The position numbers and the translations under genes are program-made. Positions 39,099 through 47,854 of a stretch of DNA of 64,000 nt are shown one piece after another; positions within the stretch are counted from its first letter, which is position 1, and each line of letters opens with the position of its first letter. The notes below the pieces were generated by a model. It saw nothing but the letters and a program-made list of their open reading frames with translations. It was not told the DNA's origin and did not search any database. The stretch spans positions 1,914,921 through 1,978,920 of the forward strand of contig CM001438.1 in assembly GCA_000244995.1 (NCBI GenBank). Direction: 5' to 3'. Source of the stretch: Burkholderiales bacterium JOSHI_001 (GTDB lineage Bacteria > Pseudomonadota > Gammaproteobacteria > Burkholderiales > Burkholderiaceae_C).

Positions 39099-40439
39099 TC
39101 AGGCGCTGCGGCTGCGCGACCAGATTCCCCACAACATTGCCGCGCTCAAGGCGAAGAGCAGGGCCGGGATCCAGCCCCATTGCGTGGCCACCACCGGCGC
39201 CGGCGCGACGAAGGTGACCACGGCGATGCGCGAAAGCGCCGCCGCCGCCAGGGCTGAGTTGAGTGCGCCACCCATGAAGCCTTCGCGGCCCACATGACCA
39301 AAGAACATGGCGGCCGAAAACCCGCTCATCAGGCTGACGCCCCACGCCGCGCCGGCCAGGCCCTGCAGGGGCAGCAGCGCCTCCAGCGAGTTGGCGTTCC
39401 AGGCGCCCGCGCTGCACGCGGCGGCGGCCAGCACGCCGCCGGCCATCACCGGCAAGGCGCCGAAACGCCTGACGGCCAGGCTCGCCGGCATCAGCGCCAG
39501 ATTGAATCCGGCCCAGAACACCGGCAACAGCACCGGCAGCATCGATGCGGGCGCATGGCGCAGGTACAGCGGCGCGGCCACCAGATTGGCATGCACCTGG
39601 GCGGCGGTCGCTGCCAGCAGCGCGGCCAGCAGGAAGCCCGGGACTGGCGCGACGCCATCGCCCCCGGCGAGCGAAGCCGGCGGCGGCGCAGCGGTCACCA
39701 CCCCGGTTGCCCGGTCGGCTGCCCGACGTTGGGACAGCGTGCGCTCGGCCCACACCATGCCGGCCGTGATGGCGGCCAGCGACAACCCGGCCAGAGCGAA
39801 CGGCAGCCGCGGGTCCAGCCCCTTCAGCGTCAACCCCAGGTAGGGGCCGATGGCGGACGCGATGCCCGTGCCCAGCAACACCAGGCTCACCAGCCATGGG
39901 ACGGCGGGCTTGGCCACGTACCGACCCAGCAACGTCAAGGGCGGCGCCCGCAATGCCGCGCTGGTGGCCGCCCAGAGCGCGGTGATTGCCACGAACAGGC
40001 CCGGTGATCCGCGCGGCGCCACCCAGGGCAGCACCAGGAACGCCACGGTGGACAGCAGGGTGACGCCCAGCACCCACCAGCCGATGCGACCCAGCACGCC
40101 CGCTGCCCGGTCCGACCAGACGCCCACCGCCAGGTCGCAGGCAACAAAGATCAACTGGTCCATCAGCAGCAGCCAGGGCACAGCCGCTTTGGGCAGCCCG
40201 GCCTGCTGCGCCAGCGCCGGCAGATAGATCGCGTAGACGATCCAGCCGACCGCGAACAGGAACTGCACGCCGGCCAGGTACAGGCCAACGGCGGTGGGGG
40301 CCTTGGCGGATGGGCTCAAATCGTCGTTCTCCGCAGCGTGGGATGGCTCGGGACTTGCGGGATTCTGAGGCCTGGACCGCACTGCCGCGTTCGTGCAACA
40401 GCGCCTGTTATAGCGCATGGATGCCCTCGTCGCCCACAT
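39099..40439 (-). CDS. MFS transporter
   Basis: An up-to-446-residue membrane protein of the major facilitator superfamily with about twelve hydrophobic helices. The loop 2-3 motif is weakly kept as DLAVGVWSDRAAG. The first helix starts at GLYLAGVQFLFAVGWIVYAIYL. The start is unsure: ATGs at 40439 and 40418 give a long, basic, Cys-containing leader that is unlike MFS proteins; a TTG at 40319 (LSPSAKAPTAVGLYLAGV) would give a 406-residue protein with a normal N-terminus. Substrate unknown; no regulator or enzyme partner is adjacent. Confidence 0.8.
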   Translation of the reverse strand: MWATRASMRYNRRCCTNAAVRSRPQNPASPEPSHAAENDDLSPSAKAPTAVGLYLAGVQFLFAVGWIVYAIYLPALAQQAGLPKAAVPWLLLMDQLIFVACDLAVGVWSDRAAGVLGRIGWWVLGVTLLSTVAFLVLPWVAPRGSPGLFVAITALWAATSAALRAPPLTLLGRYVAKPAVPWLVSLVLLGTGIASAIGPYLGLTLKGLDPRLPFALAGLSLAAITAGMVWAERTLSQRRAADRATGVVTAAPPPASLAGGDGVAPVPGFLLAALLAATAAQVHANLVAAPLYLRHAPASMLPVLLPVFWAGFNLALMPASLAVRRFGALPVMAGGVLAAAACSAGAWNANSLEALLPLQGLAGAAWGVSLMSGFSAAMFFGHVGREGFMGGALNSALAAAALSRIAVVTFVAPAPVVATQWGWIPALLFALSAAMLWGIWSRSRSA

Positions 40440-40706
40440 AGGCGTCTAGGGCCACCGGGGGCCATGGTGCATGTGCCACCGACCGCTTCGGGCAGCGGGA
40501 TCAAGACGGCGGATGAAACTGAAGGGTCGCCGCTTGCCACTGGGTTGATGGTCCCCTTGCATTGATGCCGTCATCAGTATTTGGGATGCTTCAATGCCGC
40601 CCTTCGCCTGTAGCAGTCTCGGCCAGTTCCGGTCGCCCACCAACGTCAGCTCCATGGCATCCCATTCCGGTGTCGGCGGAACTTGACTTTGGCTTCACGT
40701 GGGAGG

Positions 40707-41336
40707 CTATGTCCCGCCGCGGCGAAGCATGGCGACGGCCAAAGCAAGGACCAGCAGCGCGGCCGCTGTGATCCACGATGCGACCACCCGCACCGCGATC
40801 TTCAGCCATGCGGGCTGGGCCATGCTGACCATCACGGCCACATAGCTGCTGGTGAGCAGGGACGCGAAACCCGATCCGGCCAGCATCAACCATCGGTCCT
40901 TGCCGTCCACGCCTTCCGGCCCGGAACCCAATGCCACGGCCGCACCGGTGGCCAGCGCCAGCGCCACCAGCACAGGCGCCGGCAGGCTGCGTGCGGCGGC
41001 TGTGGCAACGCCCATCACCGCCGCCAGCACCAGAAGCACGCGTTCGGTGTCGGGGTCCCTGGCCACGCGGTGCAGCAGCAGGCCGACCACCAGCGCCACC
41101 AACAGCCCCAGCAAGGGCGCCTTGGCGGCCGCGTTGGTCGACGCCTGCATGTGTTGCCCCACCAGCAGCCCCAGCGCCAGCAGTGCCATCAGTTGTGCGG
41201 GTGTGGCCAAGGGGTGCAAGGCCCCGTTGTAGAAGGCGCCTATGCCGGGCACCACGCCGTGCGCCTGCGCGGGAACGGCCAGCAGGCCGGCGCCGATGGC
41301 GCAGGCCCCGCGAGCCCATCGTCCGAGTCCAGTCAC
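40707..41336 (-). CDS. HupE/UreJ family metal permease (second copy)
   Basis: A 209-residue membrane protein starting at a GTG overlapping the upstream HupE stop (GTGA). After a signal-like first helix it has AHGVVPGIGAFYNGALHPLATPAQLMALLALGLLVGQ, the HupE2-type variant of the HP-x-x-x-x-xxx motif, then six hydrophobic helices. HupE/UreJ proteins move Ni2+ or Co2+ across the inner membrane. Two distinct paralogues in tandem behind one TonB receptor suggest a two-subunit or two-stage importer (inference). Confidence 0.8.
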   Translation of the reverse strand: MTGLGRWARGACAIGAGLLAVPAQAHGVVPGIGAFYNGALHPLATPAQLMALLALGLLVGQHMQASTNAAAKAPLLGLLVALVVGLLLHRVARDPDTERVLLVLAAVMGVATAAARSLPAPVLVALALATGAAVALGSGPEGVDGKDRWLMLAGSGFASLLTSSYVAVMVSMAQPAWLKIAVRVVASWITAAALLVLALAVAMLRRGGT

Positions 41337-41923
41337 AGCGCGCGCACCAAGTAGTAGACCCCCAGCGCCGCGATGGCCGCACCCAGGGCGCGCACCAACA
41401 GGCCACCGTGGCGCCAATGGCTCAAGAGCGACAGGCCGATGCCACCGGCATGCAAGAGGCCGGTGGCGATGACAAAGCCCAGGCTGTAGGCCACCGGGCT
41501 GGCCGACTCGGGCAATTCGGTGCCATGGGCATGGCCGTGGAAGATGGCGAAGCACCCCACGATGACCGCCGCCACCCACAGCGGCGGCCGCGCCGCCAGC
41601 GCCACCATGCCACCCAGCACGATGGCCGAACAGGCAATGCCGATCTCCACACCCGGCAGCGGCACCCCCAGCACACCCAATGCGCCTCCAAAGGCCATCA
41701 CCATGGGAAACACCACCGGCAGCAGCCACACCGCCGGTCGGCCCAGGAAGGCACCCCACAGGCCCACCGCCACCATGGCCACCACATGGTCCGGGCCGGC
41801 GATGGGGTGCAGGAAGCCGCTGAGGAAACCCCCGGCCACCCCGCCTGCGCTGTGGGCGTGGGCGGGACCGGCCACGCCGAGCAGCAGGGTCAGAAGCCAT
41901 GACGGCCAGAAGCGGATGTTCAC
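41333..41923 (-). CDS. hupE: HupE/UreJ family nickel/cobalt permease
   Basis: A 196-residue inner-membrane permease with a cleavable N-terminal sequence (to HAHS). The signature SGFLHPIAGPDHVVAMVAVGL is the HP-x5-DH metal site, and FAIFHGHAHGTELP the second His motif. About six helices. Characterised members import nickel (hydrogenase, urease supply) or cobalt. It starts at a GTG whose bases overlap the stop of the TonB receptor gene (GTGA), so the two are translationally coupled. Confidence 0.88.
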   Translation of the reverse strand: MNIRFWPSWLLTLLLGVAGPAHAHSAGGVAGGFLSGFLHPIAGPDHVVAMVAVGLWGAFLGRPAVWLLPVVFPMVMAFGGALGVLGVPLPGVEIGIACSAIVLGGMVALAARPPLWVAAVIVGCFAIFHGHAHGTELPESASPVAYSLGFVIATGLLHAGGIGLSLLSHWRHGGLLVRALGAAIAALGVYYLVRAL

Positions 41924-43980
41924 AGTTGCACCCTCAGGGTCAGGCGCGCCGAGCGCGGTTCAGCCGGGTGCACATGCCGGCCGGTGATCGGGTCGGGCTC
42001 GCTGCGCGGCCAGGACGTGTAGAAGTACTGGATGTCATTGGCCTTCTTGTCCGTCAGGTTGAACACGTCCAGGCTGGCTTCGACGCGCGGGCTGAACTTG
42101 TAGCCCAGGCGCAGGTTCAGCAAGGTGGAAGACTGTGACCGTACGCTGTTGTCTTCCAGCAGCGCACCGGGGCCCAGGTAGCGCAGTTGCAGGCTGGCCG
42201 ACCAGGAGCCGAGGTCGCGCACCGTGGCGGCGATGGACGCCACCCGGTCCAGCGCATTGGGGATGCGGTCGCCATTGGTGAAGCGCGCATGGGTCCAGGC
42301 CAGGTCGGCGTCGAACAGCAGCCAGGGCTTTGGAATCCAACGGTTGTTCCACTCCAGCCCGCGTCGCTTGCTGGCCCCGCTGGCTTCGGTGGCGCCAGCG
42401 TCGCCCACGTAGACCAGTTCGGAGTCGAATTCCAGCGTCCACAGCGCCAGTGAGCTTTGCAGCCCGGGCAGGACCTCGGTGCGGGCGCCCAGTTCGAACC
42501 CGCGTGAAGCCACCAGCGGCGGCACCTTGTCCACCGGGTCACCGGTCTTGGGGTCCACGGTGGCGGTGGTACCTCGCGCGTCGTTGCTGTGCAAGCCGCG
42601 GCCGGCGTTGAAAAAGACTTCAGTCTTCGCAAACGGCCCGGCAATCAGAGACAGCTTGGGCGACCAGTGGGTGTCGCTGCTGCGCCCGCCGTTGGCCGCC
42701 AGCGTGAGCGCATCCACCCGGTTGTTCACCCGGTCCATCCGCAGCCCGGTCACGCTGCGCAGCCAGGGTAACCAGTCCACTGCAGACTGGGCGTACAGCC
42801 CCAGCATGGTTTCGCGCACGCTGTCTTCGCGCACGGTGGACGTGATCTGACGCGCCACACTGTCGAACAGACCCACCCGAATGCGGTCGTGGCGCAGCGA
42901 GGCACCGAACTCGCTGCGCGCGTTCAGCCCCGCCAGCGTGTGGCTGACGGTGTGGCTGGCGTCCAGGCCGAAAACGCTGCGCTGGTCGCGCTGCTTGAAC
43001 TGGTCGCCGCCGCTGTCACGGCGCTCCAGCGCGTAGGTGAAGTTGGAATTCAGGTCCAGCGTGTAGCGCATGGCATAGGCCGACACCTTGCTGCGGCCCA
43101 GCGCATGGTCGGCATGCCACTCGCCCGACAGGCTGCTGCGGGTGGCGTCGCCGCCGGTGCTGGGGTCCAGCGAATCGAAGCGGCCGATGGCGCCCCGCTC
43201 GATCAGCGCCTGCGGCACCTGGTCGGTGGCGGTCCAGCGGGCGCGGTAGGCCATGGCGCTGGCGCCCCAGCCCTGCGCCGGTGTGCCGCTGGACAGCGTC
43301 AGCACCGCGTTGTCCTTGGCCAGTCCCTCGGGCACGGTCCAGGGGCCGTCGTTGCGCTGCACCTCCACCGCGCCCAGCAGCGTGAGGCCCGGTGCCATGT
43401 CGAACGAGGTGCCCGCCACCGCTCGGCGAAAGCGTCCTTCGCCCCAGGTCAGCTGGCCGAAGGGGGCGTCCAGCTTCTTCAGGTACACCACGTCTGCCGA
43501 GCCGGCGGAGGCAAAGTCACCATTGCTGGCGAAGTAGGAGCCCTTGCGGTAGTCGATGCGCTGCACCAGTTCGGGCAGCAGGAAGTTCAGGTCGGTGTAG
43601 CCCTGACCGTGGCCGTGGGTCGGCATGTTCACCGGCATGCCATTCACGCGGGTGGCGAAGTCGGTGCCATGGTCCAGGTTGAAGCCGCGCAGGAAATACT
43701 GGTTGGCCTTGCCGTCGCCCGAGTGCTGGGTGACGATGAGCCCGGGCACGAACTCCAGCACCTCGCCGGGGCGAAGCGCGGGGCGGCTCTTGAGCAACTC
43801 GCGGTTGATCGTGCCCTGGGACGCCGCGTCGGACGTGCCCACGGCGTTGTCGTAGTGGCCCTTGACGGTGACGGATTCCGTCGGGGCGGTGTCGGTCGTG
43901 CCCGGGGTGCCTTGGGCAGCGGCCAGGCCGCCGGCGCAAGCGGCCGCTGCCGCGACCACGCGGCGAAGGGGTGGGGACAT
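41920..43980 (-). CDS. TonB-dependent outer-membrane receptor
   Basis: A 686-residue receptor: signal peptide (to about 23), TonB-box-like ESVTV near residue 35, plug domain (about 40-170; LLKSRPALRPGEVLEFVPGLIVTQHSG and QYFLRGFNLDHGTDFATRVNG), then a 22-strand barrel ending in a typical aromatic-free TLRVQL. The plug contains PVNMPTHGHGQGYTDLNF, His-rich and seen in receptors next to HupE-type permeases. Genetic linkage to two HupE proteins argues for Ni, Co or a chelate as substrate; that is inference from context. No Fur box or cobalamin riboswitch is evident upstream. Confidence 0.9.
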   Translation of the reverse strand: MSPPLRRVVAAAAACAGGLAAAQGTPGTTDTAPTESVTVKGHYDNAVGTSDAASQGTINRELLKSRPALRPGEVLEFVPGLIVTQHSGDGKANQYFLRGFNLDHGTDFATRVNGMPVNMPTHGHGQGYTDLNFLLPELVQRIDYRKGSYFASNGDFASAGSADVVYLKKLDAPFGQLTWGEGRFRRAVAGTSFDMAPGLTLLGAVEVQRNDGPWTVPEGLAKDNAVLTLSSGTPAQGWGASAMAYRARWTATDQVPQALIERGAIGRFDSLDPSTGGDATRSSLSGEWHADHALGRSKVSAYAMRYTLDLNSNFTYALERRDSGGDQFKQRDQRSVFGLDASHTVSHTLAGLNARSEFGASLRHDRIRVGLFDSVARQITSTVREDSVRETMLGLYAQSAVDWLPWLRSVTGLRMDRVNNRVDALTLAANGGRSSDTHWSPKLSLIAGPFAKTEVFFNAGRGLHSNDARGTTATVDPKTGDPVDKVPPLVASRGFELGARTEVLPGLQSSLALWTLEFDSELVYVGDAGATEASGASKRRGLEWNNRWIPKPWLLFDADLAWTHARFTNGDRIPNALDRVASIAATVRDLGSWSASLQLRYLGPGALLEDNSVRSQSSTLLNLRLGYKFSPRVEASLDVFNLTDKKANDIQYFYTSWPRSEPDPITGRHVHPAEPRSARLTLRVQL

Positions 43981-44051
43981 GGTGAGTTCCTGAAGTCTGA
44001 AACCGGAGCCCCGTCGCCGTTGCGGCGATGGGGTGCGCGTGCGAGCGGACT

Positions 44052-44456
44052 TCAGGCCCGGCGGGGTGGGCGCAGCAAACCTTCAGGAACAAAGTGCTGT
44101 GCGGTCCAGGCAGCGTTGGGCCGCCAGACATGGCGGCGACGGTCACGCAGCGTGAAGTGGGCTGTCGCTGCCGCCATCGCCAAGGCGGCAGCCAGCACCA
44201 GATCGGCGCTGTCGATGTCACCCAGGTTGGCCGAAAGCACGCTGCTGTCGAGCATGTCGTGCTGGTGCAGTTCAACCCCGTCGTGGTGATGAACCGTGGA
44301 CGCGTCCGATGCCATCGCGCGATGGCGGTGCCAGGCCGATTGCCCAATCGCCAGAGCGGCTGCAAGGCTCTGAACAAGCACCAGGACGGCCAACCACGCC
44401 GCGGCCAGGCGCAACAGGTCTGCGGCCGTGGAGTGGCGGCGGGGGCTCATCAGCAT
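44052..44456 (-). CDS. Small membrane protein with His-rich loop
   Basis: A 134-residue protein, first of the metal-uptake operon, 71 bases before the TonB receptor. One N-terminal helix (LLRLAAAWLAVLVLVQSLAAALA) is followed by HRHRAMASDASTVHHHDGVELHQHDM, with eight His, then a second hydrophobic stretch (ADLVLAAALAMAAATAHF). The His cluster is a good candidate for periplasmic metal binding, possibly passing metal from receptor to HupE. It does not match a domain I know. Alternative start at 44450. Confidence 0.65.
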   Translation of the reverse strand: MLMSPRRHSTAADLLRLAAAWLAVLVLVQSLAAALAIGQSAWHRHRAMASDASTVHHHDGVELHQHDMLDSSVLSANLGDIDSADLVLAAALAMAAATAHFTLRDRRRHVWRPNAAWTAQHFVPEGLLRPPRRA

Positions 44457-44925
44457 GGCGTTTGCTGCGCATCTTACGCACTGGGCGACAAGCTGGATGC
44501 CGGCGCAAACTTTTTGGTGGTCGCTGGATCACCAAGGTAACCGTAGATTGGCGCCGTCGGTTCTTCGGCAGCAAATTGGATATCGCCTGCAATTGCTTTG
44601 GGTCGAGGTGTTGAACTCGAAGCCTTGAAGACCGGCCGTTCAGCGTGCGCCTGACCGAAGGGCAGGTGGCGGATCTGAAAGCGAGATGGCACCCCGGCCA
44701 AACGCTGACACTGGCGACGAGCGGTTGCGCCGCATCGCTGGGATCGGATCCCTGGTAGTGCGGCGTGGTCTTGCGCGGTGCGGCATTCCGTCTTGTAGCG
44801 GGAGCGGGCCGTTGTGCCTTCTACTGCGCAGCGCGGGCGCTGCGAGCTCATGGTCAGCCGGTGCAGCTGCGCGACGTACGCCGTCTACACTCTGTCAACG
44901 CCCGCCATGGGCCTTCGAGAACGCC
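44457..44925. other. Gene-free stretch upstream of the FAD oxidoreductase
   Basis: About 470 bases between divergent genes. It must hold the promoter of the metal-uptake operon (a TAAGAT hexamer lies at 44471-44476 on the minus strand) and of the oxidoreductase. Frames crossing it lack starts and domains and look like relics. Confidence 0.35.
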
Positions 44926-46356
44926 ATGCGCCGTGCAGACACTGACTACCTGATCATCGGCGCCGGTGCCACCGGCCTTGCGTTCGCTGACACCTTGGTC
45001 GCCGAGACCGATGCGCACGTCACGCTGGTCGATCGTCACGGCAAACCCGGCGGACACTGGAACGACGCCTACGCCTTCGTGACGCTGCACCAGCCTTCGT
45101 CCTTCTACGGCGTGGCGTCCATGGAGCTGGGCAGCGGGCTGAAGGATTCCGTCGGCCTGAACAGGGGCATGGCCGAGCTGGCGAGCGGCGCCGAGGTCAG
45201 CGGCTATTTCGACCGGGTGATGAACCACCGGCTGCTGGCGAGCGGCCGGGTGAGCTACCACCCGCTGAGCAACCACCTGGGCGAGGTGGACGGCTGCAGC
45301 GTGATCGAATCGCTGCTGTCGGGAGAGCGCACCCCGATCACGGTGCGTCGAAAGCTCGTCGATGCTACCTTCTTCAGCCCCGCCGTGCCGTCCACGCACA
45401 CGCCGGCCTTCTCGGTGGGCGAGGGCGTGCGCGTCCTTGCCCCGAATGCCTTGCCAGGGCTGTGGCAGCTGGCACAAGGCGGGCCGATGCCACGTCGCTT
45501 TATCGTGCTGGGTGCCGGCAAGACGGCCATGGACGCCTGCACCTGGCTGCTGCAGTCGGGCACCCCGGCCGACGCGATCACCTGGGTCGTGCCGCGCGAC
45601 TCCTGGGTCGTCAATCGCCTGAGCACGCAGAACGGGCCGGAGTTCTTCAAGGAGGCGATCGGCAGCCAGGCCGACCAGATGCAGGCCTTCGCCGAGGCCC
45701 GCTCGATCGACGACCTGTACCTGCGGCTCGAGGCCTGTGGCGCGCTGCTGCGCATCGACCGCACACGCATGCCGACCATGTTCCACCTGGCCACGCTGTC
45801 AGAGGCCGAGGTGGAGGTGCTGCGCCGCATCCGCAACGTGGTGCGGCTGGGCCGTGTCACGGCGATCGACGCCGACGGGATGCAGCTGCAGCAAGGCCGC
45901 GTGGCCGTCGAACCCGGCGCGCTGTACATCGACTGCACCGCCTCGGCCGTGCACTTCAAGCCGCCGTCTCCGGTGTTCCAGGGCAAGCGGATCGTGGTGC
46001 AGCTGCTGCGCGCGCCGCTGGTCTCCTTCAGCGCTGCGCTCACGGCCCATGTCGAGGCGAACTACGACGACGAGGCGCACAAGAACCGGCTGTGCAAGCC
46101 GGTGCCTTTCCCGCGCACCACGGCCGACTACCCGGCCACCATGGCGGCCAACATGAGCAACCAGTTCCTGTGGGGCCAGGACAGCGCGCTGCGCCAGTGG
46201 ATGCGCCATTGCCGGCTGGACGCTTTCGGCCGCCTGGCCGGCAGCGCGGACAAGGCCGATGCCCAGAAGCAGGCCCTGCTGGTGCGACTGAAGACCCAGG
46301 CCCAGGCCGCGGCGGCCAACCTGCCGCGGCTGATGGCGGCCGCAGCCGCTGGCTGA
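44926..46356 (+). CDS. FAD/NAD(P)-dependent oxidoreductase
   Basis: A 476-residue flavoprotein. The FAD site is DYLIIGAGATGLAFADTL with the acidic strand end HVTLVDRHGKPGGHW. A second dinucleotide-binding fold is RRFIVLGAGKTAMDACTWLL, the usual NAD(P) site of flavin monooxygenases. The rest, including NAYAFVTLHQPSSFYGV and FPRTTADYPATMAAN, is shared by uncharacterised proteins of this type. The ATG at 44926 is chosen because the FAD fold begins 9 residues later; upstream codons are Cys/Ser/Arg-rich noise. Convergent with the DUF2855 gene. Confidence 0.82.
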   Translation: MRRADTDYLIIGAGATGLAFADTLVAETDAHVTLVDRHGKPGGHWNDAYAFVTLHQPSSFYGVASMELGSGLKDSVGLNRGMAELASGAEVSGYFDRVMNHRLLASGRVSYHPLSNHLGEVDGCSVIESLLSGERTPITVRRKLVDATFFSPAVPSTHTPAFSVGEGVRVLAPNALPGLWQLAQGGPMPRRFIVLGAGKTAMDACTWLLQSGTPADAITWVVPRDSWVVNRLSTQNGPEFFKEAIGSQADQMQAFAEARSIDDLYLRLEACGALLRIDRTRMPTMFHLATLSEAEVEVLRRIRNVVRLGRVTAIDADGMQLQQGRVAVEPGALYIDCTASAVHFKPPSPVFQGKRIVVQLLRAPLVSFSAALTAHVEANYDDEAHKNRLCKPVPFPRTTADYPATMAANMSNQFLWGQDSALRQWMRHCRLDAFGRLAGSADKADAQKQALLVRLKTQAQAAAANLPRLMAAAAAG

Positions 46357-46395
46357 GGCTGTCGCTCAAGGGCGCGCGCGCCGCAAGCTACCCGT

Positions 46396-47508
46396 TCATG
46401 CCACCAGCGAGAGCACGTGGCCGTCCTGAGGTTCGGCGCGGCCGTCGAGCAACGCGCGGTACACCGCCTCGACCGCCTGAGGGCCCTGTCCCGCCACCAC
46501 CTTCAGCCAGGGCGGCTCCGCGCTGGTCACGGGCCGCATGAAGGCGATCCAGGCTTCGGCCAGGCGCTGCTGCAACCCGGCCGCGCCCCATTGTTCAATG
46601 CGCTTGCTGGCCTGTGCCGGCGCGAAGAAGAGTGTCGGCCGCGGGCCGGGCAGGTCGCGGCTGGTCCCCTTGGCGCCGAGCTCGTCCCAGTGGGTGCCGC
46701 CGACCGAGCAACTGTGCATCAGCCGCGCATCGAAGGTCTCGTGGATGCGGCGGCGCAGACCGGCGCTGCCGCTGAAGTCGACATAGACGGCCGGCGTGGC
46801 GGCGTCCAGGCGGGCCAGATCGTCGTAGGACAGCACCTCGTCGTAGCAGCCGAGCGATTGGGTGAAGGCCTGGTTGCCCGCCGAGGTGAGTGCGACGCTG
46901 CGCATGGCGCCGGGCTGTCCGCGCCGCTGCGCCAGGCAGAAGGCGGTGCCGTAGGCCGTCTTGCTGGACGCGCTGGACAGCAGCACCTGCTTCGCGCCGA
47001 AGCCGGCGTTGTCGGCGAGGAAGTCGTCAATCAGGAACGAGGTGGTGAACAGCGGCCGCAGCAGCGCCTGCTCGGCCTCGCGCTCGGCCCGGTAGCCGGG
47101 GTCGGCACTGCAGCGGGCGTAGTGGTTGTAGATGGTGTGCAGCGCACGGCGGTGATCCGCGCCGTCGAGGAAGCCCGCGGCGTTTGCACGTGCAGGCTGC
47201 ACGATCAGTTCGTCGGCGATCGGCCAGTAGCCGTAGAAGCGCTCGCCCGGTTTCACCGCGTCATGGCGGGACTCGGTCGCGGTGCCGAAACCCCAGACCG
47301 GCAGGCACCCGGTGGCGGCGTCGCCGGTGGGGAAGAAGTCCCAGTAGTGCATCGCGTCGCCGAACGCGCCATAGGTGATGTTGTTGGCGGTCAGTGCGAA
47401 TCGTTCAATCCGAAAGCGCACCTCACCGTCCGCCAACGGGCTTGAGGGCGATTCGTCCCAGCGCACAGCGCGCAGGTCGTGGCGGTCGATGATCAGGCGC
47501 AGGGTCAT
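46396..47508 (-). CDS. DUF2855 family protein
   Basis: A 370-residue protein matching the DUF2855 family: RIERFALTANNITYGAFGDAMHYWDFFP near residues 35-60, then KPGERFYGYWPIADELIVQP, VLLSSASSKTAYGTAFCL and HSCSVGGTHWDELG. The N-terminal half is distantly like medium-chain dehydrogenases (GroES-like), which suggests an oxidoreductase or dehydratase, but no nucleotide motif is clear. It is tail to tail with the FAD oxidoreductase (39-base gap). Last gene before the right att-like repeat. Confidence 0.82.
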   Translation of the reverse strand: MTLRLIIDRHDLRAVRWDESPSSPLADGEVRFRIERFALTANNITYGAFGDAMHYWDFFPTGDAATGCLPVWGFGTATESRHDAVKPGERFYGYWPIADELIVQPARANAAGFLDGADHRRALHTIYNHYARCSADPGYRAEREAEQALLRPLFTTSFLIDDFLADNAGFGAKQVLLSSASSKTAYGTAFCLAQRRGQPGAMRSVALTSAGNQAFTQSLGCYDEVLSYDDLARLDAATPAVYVDFSGSAGLRRRIHETFDARLMHSCSVGGTHWDELGAKGTSRDLPGPRPTLFFAPAQASKRIEQWGAAGLQQRLAEAWIAFMRPVTSAEPPWLKVVAGQGPQAVEAVYRALLDGRAEPQDGHVLSLVA

Positions 47509-47854
47509 GTCGGTGGGCTCCGGCGGACTTGTCGATCGGGCCCGTCAGGGCCCTCCCATGCAGTATCGCGTCAGAAGCTACTCTGCATGCGGTAGGTCAA
47601 CTTTCGAAACCGCTGCACCTGTCCCGCCCTGGGTTTGGGCGCCTGGCGTGTGGGCTGAGCTGCAGACGCTTCATGGCCAGCAGCCAGCCGAGCCCATTTC
47701 GCGCCGCGGCAAATCGGTCATCGGTACACGGGCATTTGGACAGGGGCCAACGACCGCTGGACACCACCTGGAAATCTCATGACGTTCCACAACGTCCTGG
47801 GCGCTGCAAGTCCATCCGCACGCCATGCCGCATCCTCGCCGAACCCGGTGGAGG
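47509..47854. other. Gene-free stretch with the right island boundary
   Basis: About 345 bases between the DUF2855 gene and the haloperoxidase gene. It contains the 40-base att-like repeat at 47762-47801 and otherwise no gene. Left of the repeat belongs to the island; right of it is the presumed original chromosomal sequence that once followed tmRNA. Confidence 0.5.
47762..47801 (+). repeat. Right att-like repeat
   Basis: Same orientation and 36 of 40 bases as 32321-32360 at the tmRNA end; the identical core includes AAATCTCATG and CCACAACGTCCTGGG. Interpreted as attR, so the island is about 15.4 kb. Divergence of four bases fits an old insertion. Confidence 0.72.

Noticed and set aside
43981-44051. 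Possible cobalamin riboswitch before the TonB receptor
   Set aside because: The 71-base gap is too short and lacks a B12-box-like sequence.
44474-44851. 125-codon minus-strand frame before the FAD oxidoreductase
   Set aside because: No recognisable domain or ribosome-binding site.
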